Source: Ruminococcus sp. (lineage in GTDB: Bacteria; Bacillota; Clostridia; Oscillospirales; Ruminococcaceae). Taken from it: DNA of 44,331 bases. Shown here piece after piece: positions 40,170-44,331 of this stretch (position 1 is its first letter; each line of letters starts with the position of its first letter). The DNA lies in assembly GCA_017534835.1 (NCBI GenBank), contig JAFXVT010000059.1, forward strand, positions 1 to 44,331, in the 5' to 3' direction. The position numbers and the translations under genes are program-made. Below the pieces are notes generated by a model that had not been told where the DNA came from, did not search any database, and saw nothing but the letters and a program-made list of their open reading frames with translations.

Positions 40170-40940
40170 ATGAACAGCTACTCCCAGCAATATCTTGCTT
40201 CACATCTCTTCTCGCGCCGTGAGGAGGATTTTGAATATGCTTCATTCGACCGTGAAATAGCTTTCTATGAGAGCATCTGCGCCGGAAACATCGAGCTCGT
40301 GCGCGTGTATGCCACGCCCCTTTGCAGCGAGGGCTACGGTATACTCAGTAAGGACCCTCTCCAGAACCTCAAATATCATTTCACTGTTTCTGCCGCACTC
40401 ATCGCACGCTTCTGCATAAAAAGCGGGATGACTCCCGAGGAAGCGTACAGTCTCAGCGACATTTACATTATGAAGGCAGACGAGTGCAGGACCGAGGACG
40501 ATGTCCACGCCGCTCACACGGAAATGATAGAGGAGTATTCGCGACGTATGAGGCTCGTCCGCAACAGCAGCATCTACTCCAAGCAGATACTCCGCGTCCT
40601 CGATTACATCAGCGAGCATCTCCACTCACGCATAATGATAAATGAAGCCGCAAAGCATTTGCAGATAAGCTCGGCATATCTGTCGCGCCTCTTCAAATCC
40701 GAGACCGGAATGGCATTCAGCGACTACGTGAACCGCAAAAAAATAGAGGAGGCATCAAGCCTCCTGCGCTTCTCGGAGTACACCGACCTCGAGATAAGCA
40801 CGCTTCTCTGTTTCAGCTCGCAGAGCTACTTCATCAAGATCTTCAAAAAATACGTCGGAATGACGCCGCGCGAATACAAAAAGCGCTACCGTCTGCCCGA
40901 ATTTGTCCCCGGAAGCGAAGCGGACAACGAAGAAGAATAA
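40170..40940 (+). CDS. AraC-family regulator
   Basis: This 256-aa regulator has an N-terminal helical domain (about 20-140, EIAFYESICAGNIE, MTPEEAYSLSDIYI). A C-terminal AraC double helix-turn-helix spans about 145-245 (MINEAAKHLQISSAYLSRLF, FSSQSYFIKIFKKYVGMTP). The N-terminal part resembles that of YesN-like clostridial regulators rather than a cupin. The ATG at 40170 has GGAGG 7 nt upstream. Target genes are unknown; the lichenase gene before it is one candidate. Confidence 0.88.
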   Translation: MNSYSQQYLASHLFSRREEDFEYASFDREIAFYESICAGNIELVRVYATPLCSEGYGILSKDPLQNLKYHFTVSAALIARFCIKSGMTPEEAYSLSDIYIMKADECRTEDDVHAAHTEMIEEYSRRMRLVRNSSIYSKQILRVLDYISEHLHSRIMINEAAKHLQISSAYLSRLFKSETGMAFSDYVNRKKIEEASSLLRFSEYTDLEISTLLCFSSQSYFIKIFKKYVGMTPREYKKRYRLPEFVPGSEADNEEE

Positions 40941-40942
40941 AC

Positions 40943-41066
40943 AAAAAGGACGTCCCTAAAGGGTGTCCCTTCAGCCTGTTTCGTGGGTCACTGAGTTCAG
41001 AACGCAAGTTCGAGGCTCGGTAGCCCACAAATTCCGCTAAGGGAAGCACTCTAAAGGACGTCCTTA
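40943..41066. terminator. Bidirectional terminator split by a structured repeat
   Basis: AAGGACGTCC (40946-40955) pairs perfectly with GGACGTCCTT (41056-41065). On the minus strand the distal arm runs into TTTTT, and on the plus strand into TTATTTC. It sits between the convergent araC and aminotransferase genes. Confidence 0.75.
40956..41055 (-). repeat. Structured repeat, copy D (inverted)
   Basis: On the minus strand it reads GAGTGCTTCCCTTAGCGG, then AATTTGTGGGCTACCGAGCC, a different central loop, and GGCTGAAGGGACACCC. The terminator arms enclose it. Confidence 0.8.
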
Positions 41067-41070
41067 TTTC

Positions 41071-42351
41071 TTACTTCATCTCGCGGAGGAGCTTTTCAGC
41101 ACTTGCGAGCTTTACACTGATAACGAAGAGCTCCATAGCCTTTCCGAGATCCTCTATCGAAGGATATGTCGGAGCTATGCGGATATTCTTGTCATCGGGG
41201 TCTACGCCGTAGGGGAATGTCGCACCTGCACCTGTGAGCGTAACGCCAGCCTCGCTGCAAAGCTTAACTATCCTCTTCGCACAGCCGTTGAGAGCGTTGA
41301 ACGATACGAAGTATCCGCCCTTGGGCTCTGTCCACTCGCCGATACCGAGCGGAGCTATCTCCTTTTCGAGCGTATTGCATACGAGCTCGAACTTGGGAGC
41401 GATGATATCCTTGTGCTTCTTCATATGCTCCTGCATATTCGCAAAAGTTCCGAAGAACTTCACGTGACGGAGCTGATTCATCTTATCATAGCTTATGATG
41501 CTGATACCGAGGTACTTCTTGAGCTCCTCGACATTCTGCTTGCTTGCGCCCATCACAGCAACGCCTGCGCCGGGGAAAGTTACCTTTGAGGTCGAACCGT
41601 ATATGTAAACGATGTTCTCGTTGCCGACCTTCTTTGCCTCATCAAGGATATTGAGAATGGGCTTGGGGTCGTCTGTGAGGTGGTGTATGCAGTAAGCGTT
41701 GTCCCAGAAGATGCGGAAGTCCTTAGCCTTGGGACGGAGATTTGCAAAGCGTCTTACAGTCTCATCGCTGTAGCAGATACCGTCGGGATTTGAATACTGC
41801 GGAACGCACCAGATGCCCTTTATGGAATCGTCCTCAGAAACGAGCTTCTCTATCATATCCATATCCGGACCTGTTGCCGTCATAGGGATATTTATCATCT
41901 CAACGCCGAAGAATTCGGTAACCTTGAAATGTCTGTCATATCCGGGAACAGGACACAGGAACTTCACCTTTTCGAGCTTTGACCACGGCTCAGAGCCGAG
42001 GATACCCTTGTTGAATGCTATCTGAACGGTCCAGTACATAGAATTCAGGCTTGAATTGCCGAATATGATGATCTCATCATCGTGAACGCCGATCATCTCA
42101 GAGAAGAACTCCTTAGCCTCGGGGATACCGTCGAGCATACCGTAGTTTCTGACGTCGATACCGTTCTCGCTGACGAAATTCCCGTCATTGAAAACATCGA
42201 GCATACCAACGCTGAGCTCGAGCTGTTCCTTGCAGGGGTTGCCTCTTGCCATATTGAGACACAGACCCTGCGCCTTGAAATCGTTATAAAGCGCCTCGGT
42301 GTCGTTCTTGAAGCTGATGAGCTGCTCCTTGTTCATTTCTGATAGATTCAT
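41071..42351 (-). CDS. Class I aminotransferase (aspartate aminotransferase Ic-like)
   Basis: This 426-aa PLP enzyme is of the subgroup sometimes annotated as Aminotran_MocR-like or aspartate aminotransferase type Ic. It has NMARGNPCKEQLELS near the N-terminus, FGNSSLNSMYWT, QYSNPDGICYSDE, WDNAYCIHHL and the PLP-lysine segment YGSTSKVTFPGAG (Lys about 256). A C-terminal substrate-binding Arg lies in NIRIAPTYP. It transfers amino groups between amino acids and 2-oxo acids; the exact substrate cannot be fixed by eye. It is monocistronic, with promoter and terminator visible. Confidence 0.88.
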   Translation of the reverse strand: MNLSEMNKEQLISFKNDTEALYNDFKAQGLCLNMARGNPCKEQLELSVGMLDVFNDGNFVSENGIDVRNYGMLDGIPEAKEFFSEMIGVHDDEIIIFGNSSLNSMYWTVQIAFNKGILGSEPWSKLEKVKFLCPVPGYDRHFKVTEFFGVEMINIPMTATGPDMDMIEKLVSEDDSIKGIWCVPQYSNPDGICYSDETVRRFANLRPKAKDFRIFWDNAYCIHHLTDDPKPILNILDEAKKVGNENIVYIYGSTSKVTFPGAGVAVMGASKQNVEELKKYLGISIISYDKMNQLRHVKFFGTFANMQEHMKKHKDIIAPKFELVCNTLEKEIAPLGIGEWTEPKGGYFVSFNALNGCAKRIVKLCSEAGVTLTGAGATFPYGVDPDDKNIRIAPTYPSIEDLGKAMELFVISVKLASAEKLLREMK

Positions 42352-42418
42352 TTACGGGACCTCACCTTTCAAATCAAAGAAAATGTCTGGCGTATCAGAG
42401 CATTGACCGCCAAATAAA

Positions 42419-42447
42419 AGTATACCATACGCCGCAGTATTTTGCAA
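42419..42447 (-). promoter_or_regulatory. Promoter of the aminotransferase gene
   Basis: On the minus strand -35 TTGCAA (42442-42447), 17-nt spacer, -10 TATACT (42419-42424). The divergent gap 42352-42686 otherwise holds only the promoter of the transglutaminase gene and short AT-rich hairpins. Confidence 0.78.
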
Positions 42448-42596
42448 GAGACAAGATAACAAATAATACGGCTAAAAACCGCATTTTTTTAGCGTTTTCA
42501 GCATATCATTTCCGGCATACGTCTATATACGGCGGCAATGTGTACGCATACCGCGGACAGGCTTTGTGTAATTTTGATGAATTTTTTCATCAAAGA

Positions 42597-42625
42597 TTGA
42601 CTTTTGTATTGTATTCTGTTATAAT
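42597..42625 (+). promoter_or_regulatory. Promoter of the dockerin-transglutaminase gene
   Basis: -35 TTGACT (42597-42602), 17-nt spacer, perfect -10 TATAAT (42620-42625). A GATGAA/TTCATC hairpin lies just upstream. Confidence 0.82.
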
Positions 42626-42686
42626 GAAGGGTAGATAGATTTTAGGGATTGGGAAGATACTGATTTTGAGATATGGAGGTTTTAAT

Positions 42687-44168
42687 ATGAAAAAATTATT
42701 CTCATCAGCATTTTCTCTTATGACTTCTGCCACCCTGCTCGTTTCAGCAGCTCCGCTCTTTGCTTCCGCCGAGGACGAGATCTCCCGGTATGAGGACGTT
42801 TCCGGCAGCGAAAGCATCACTATCAGCGGACTCAGCGAACAGGCTCTCAGCGGCAGCGGAGTCGCAAACATCGGTTCAAACTTCGATTACGAGAACGGCG
42901 CATACAATCTCGGCTACTACCTCGACCAAAACAACGCCGAGGTGTATATGGCAATGATGAAGCTCCTGAATCCGAGCACCGACGAGATCATCGTTACGCT
43001 CCCCGAGCCGCTCATCATTGAGAGCTCTTCTTCGTTCTTCAACATCAACACGGACGAGGCTTCCACAGCGATATTCTCTGCGTGCAGAAGCGGTATCCAG
43101 TGTGCATCGTTCGATATTCCCGAGCTCTTCTGGCTTGACGTGAACAGCACAAGCGTCGGAGCAAGGTCCGTTGTGAAGACCCGTCTGAGCTCGCGCAAAT
43201 ACCAGTACAAGGTTTATCAGTTGACTGTCTCCCCTGCCTATTTTGCCGGCTTTTCCGGTCTAAGCGAGATCAATGAGTACAAGACTAAGCTTGAAAATGC
43301 GGTCGAGAGCTTTGAAGTGACCGGCAGCACACGCTACGAACAGCTGAAATGTATCCATGATACTATCGCTCTCAATACATATTATGACCTTGAAGGCAGA
43401 TTTTCCAATTCCTGTCTCGGCGCTCTCGTCGAACCGGGAGTTGTCTGTGAGGGCTATTCCAAGGCATTCAAGCTCATCTGCGACCGTATCGGCATACCCT
43501 GTGTCTGCATTTTCGGCAACTATGACCCAGAAGAGGCAACGGCACATATGTGGAACTATGTCCAGATGGAGGACGGAAACTGGTACGGCATCGACTCAAC
43601 TTGGGACGATTACGACGGCAGATACGGCTATGACGTGATCTATGACTTCTTCCTCAAGGGCTCAAAGAGCTTCTTCGAGAAGCACACCGAGGGCACGGAA
43701 TATGCACTCGCCCACTTCACCTACCCCACTATATCGGTGGAGGATTATGACCCAAACAAGCCCGTAGTTACTGCCACCACAACTGCCGCCCCGACTACCA
43801 CGACAACAACAACAACTACAACTACTACTGCCACTTCCACCGCTTCAACTACCACGACAACAGCTACAGAAGAAACAACGACTTCGACAACCGAGGCAGC
43901 AACAACTTCATCAACTACAGCAACTACCGAAACGACAACTTCAACGACAACAACGACAGCTCCTGTCGAATACGAATACGGCGACGTCAATCACGACAGA
44001 ATAGTCGGCGTATCGGACCTCGTTGCGTGTGCAAGATGTGCGCTCGGCATGAAGGATTCCCACTGCTACGAGGACCTCGACGGAGACGATATAGTCGATT
44101 CCTTTGATGTTATCGCACTCCGCCGGCTGCTAACGAACGTTCTCGTCACCATCGACGAGCTCAGCTGA
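42687..44168 (+). CDS. Secreted transglutaminase-like protein with C-terminal dockerin
   Basis: This 493-aa exported protein has a signal peptide (about 1-28, LFASAED) and a beta-rich N-terminal domain (about 45-190). A transglutaminase-core fold (about 200-345) follows with the Cys-His-Asp triad: Cys about 254 in GVVCEGYS, His about 287 in AHMWNYV and Asp about 302 in GIDSTWDD. A Thr-rich linker (about 362-428) leads to a type I dockerin (about 430-490) with DVNHDRIVGVSDL and DLDGDDIVDSFDV. It should attach to a cellulosome scaffoldin. Whether it is a protease, a cross-linker or an amidase is not decided by the motifs. GGAGG lies 8 nt before the ATG. Confidence 0.9.
   Translation: MKKLFSSAFSLMTSATLLVSAAPLFASAEDEISRYEDVSGSESITISGLSEQALSGSGVANIGSNFDYENGAYNLGYYLDQNNAEVYMAMMKLLNPSTDEIIVTLPEPLIIESSSSFFNINTDEASTAIFSACRSGIQCASFDIPELFWLDVNSTSVGARSVVKTRLSSRKYQYKVYQLTVSPAYFAGFSGLSEINEYKTKLENAVESFEVTGSTRYEQLKCIHDTIALNTYYDLEGRFSNSCLGALVEPGVVCEGYSKAFKLICDRIGIPCVCIFGNYDPEEATAHMWNYVQMEDGNWYGIDSTWDDYDGRYGYDVIYDFFLKGSKSFFEKHTEGTEYALAHFTYPTISVEDYDPNKPVVTATTTAAPTTTTTTTTTTTTATSTASTTTTTATEETTTSTTEAATTSSTTATTETTTSTTTTTAPVEYEYGDVNHDRIVGVSDLVACARCALGMKDSHCYEDLDGDDIVDSFDVIALRRLLTNVLVTIDELS
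43774..43965 (+). repeat. ACN low-complexity tract coding the second Thr linker
   Basis: About 64 codons, mostly ACN with GCN, TCN and GAA breaks, joining the transglutaminase fold to the dockerin. Confidence 0.88.
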
Positions 44169-44191
44169 ATCAGTCAAAAAAGTCTGCACAT

Positions 44192-44331
44192 TAACTGTTG
44201 TACTCTTACAGAAGCTTTACGCGTATCTATTGAGGAAAACCCTTTTGAAAAAGGGTTCTTCCTCAAACTCCTTTCCTAAAACTTTTAACTCCGTTTTTCC
44301 CCTCCTATGGGGTCACGTCAGCAAAGTAAGA
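44192..44331 (-). repeat. Right arm of perfect 140-bp inverted repeat
   Basis: Exact reverse complement of 23-162, running to the last base of the window. The hairpin at 44232-44264 lies about 65 nt after the transglutaminase gene and may end its transcript. Confidence 0.9.

Noticed and set aside
43745-43990. Val-rich frame opposite the Thr linker of the transglutaminase gene (and the Ser/Cys/Gly-rich frame at 38289-38564)
   Set aside because: They are the complements of ACN codon tracts and have no ribosome site.

Overview
The window reads as a chromosome segment of a fibre-degrading, spore-forming Gram-positive gut bacterium, most likely a cellulosome-bearing Ruminococcus (Oscillospiraceae). 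The signs are dockerin modules joined to very long threonine-rich linkers in two secreted proteins, the cotJABC spore-coat cluster, class B sortase machinery, strong SD sequences of the AAAGGAG type, and repeated TTGNNN-17-TATAAT promoters. The genus is an inference. No rRNA, tRNA or CRISPR was seen. The window is bounded by a perfect 140-bp inverted repeat (23-162 and 44192-44331), as expected if an assembly contig ends in copies of a dispersed repeat.

Layout. 241-2916: PPi-type phosphofructokinase (minus), a double copy of a structured repeat, then cotJABC (plus). 3149-14903: one minus-strand operon of eight genes read from a textbook sigma-A promoter at 14961-14989. It encodes two SipW-type signal peptidases, three TasA/BsaA-like SipW substrates, a PPKTG-anchored protein, a class B sortase and a 2075-aa SpaA/fibro-slime adhesin. 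This is the most striking system here: a probable surface fibre or biofilm-matrix apparatus. 14904-21060: an accessory strip with AT-rich remnants, a large serine recombinase and its small partner genes, and two orphan phage tail-fibre-type genes with a decayed neighbour.

21085-26531: a partner-switching signalling operon (STAS, unknown 209-aa protein, STAS, RsbW-like kinase, Cache-HAMP-PP2C phosphatase), followed by a PAS/HD-GYP protein with its own promoter. 26693-28458: small unknown genes, one carrying an in-frame stop. 28484-30336: a lipoprotein penicillin-binding protein and a small unknown gene. 30423-33714: lacI, DUF5662 and a nagZ-like GH3 lipoprotein. 33740-36411: a three-gene ABC-2 exporter (minus). 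36501-40940: an AraC regulator, an N-terminal-dockerin protein with two nearly identical GH16 lichenase modules, and a second AraC regulator. 41071-44168: a class I aminotransferase (minus), divergent from a secreted transglutaminase-like protein with a C-terminal dockerin.

A ~90-nt hairpin-forming repeat recurs at 1593-1780 (two copies), 33606-33696, 40956-41055 (inverted) and as a remnant at 28332-28373. Two of the copies lie inside the stem of intrinsic terminators between convergent genes. Functions come from motifs read by eye; no database search was possible.
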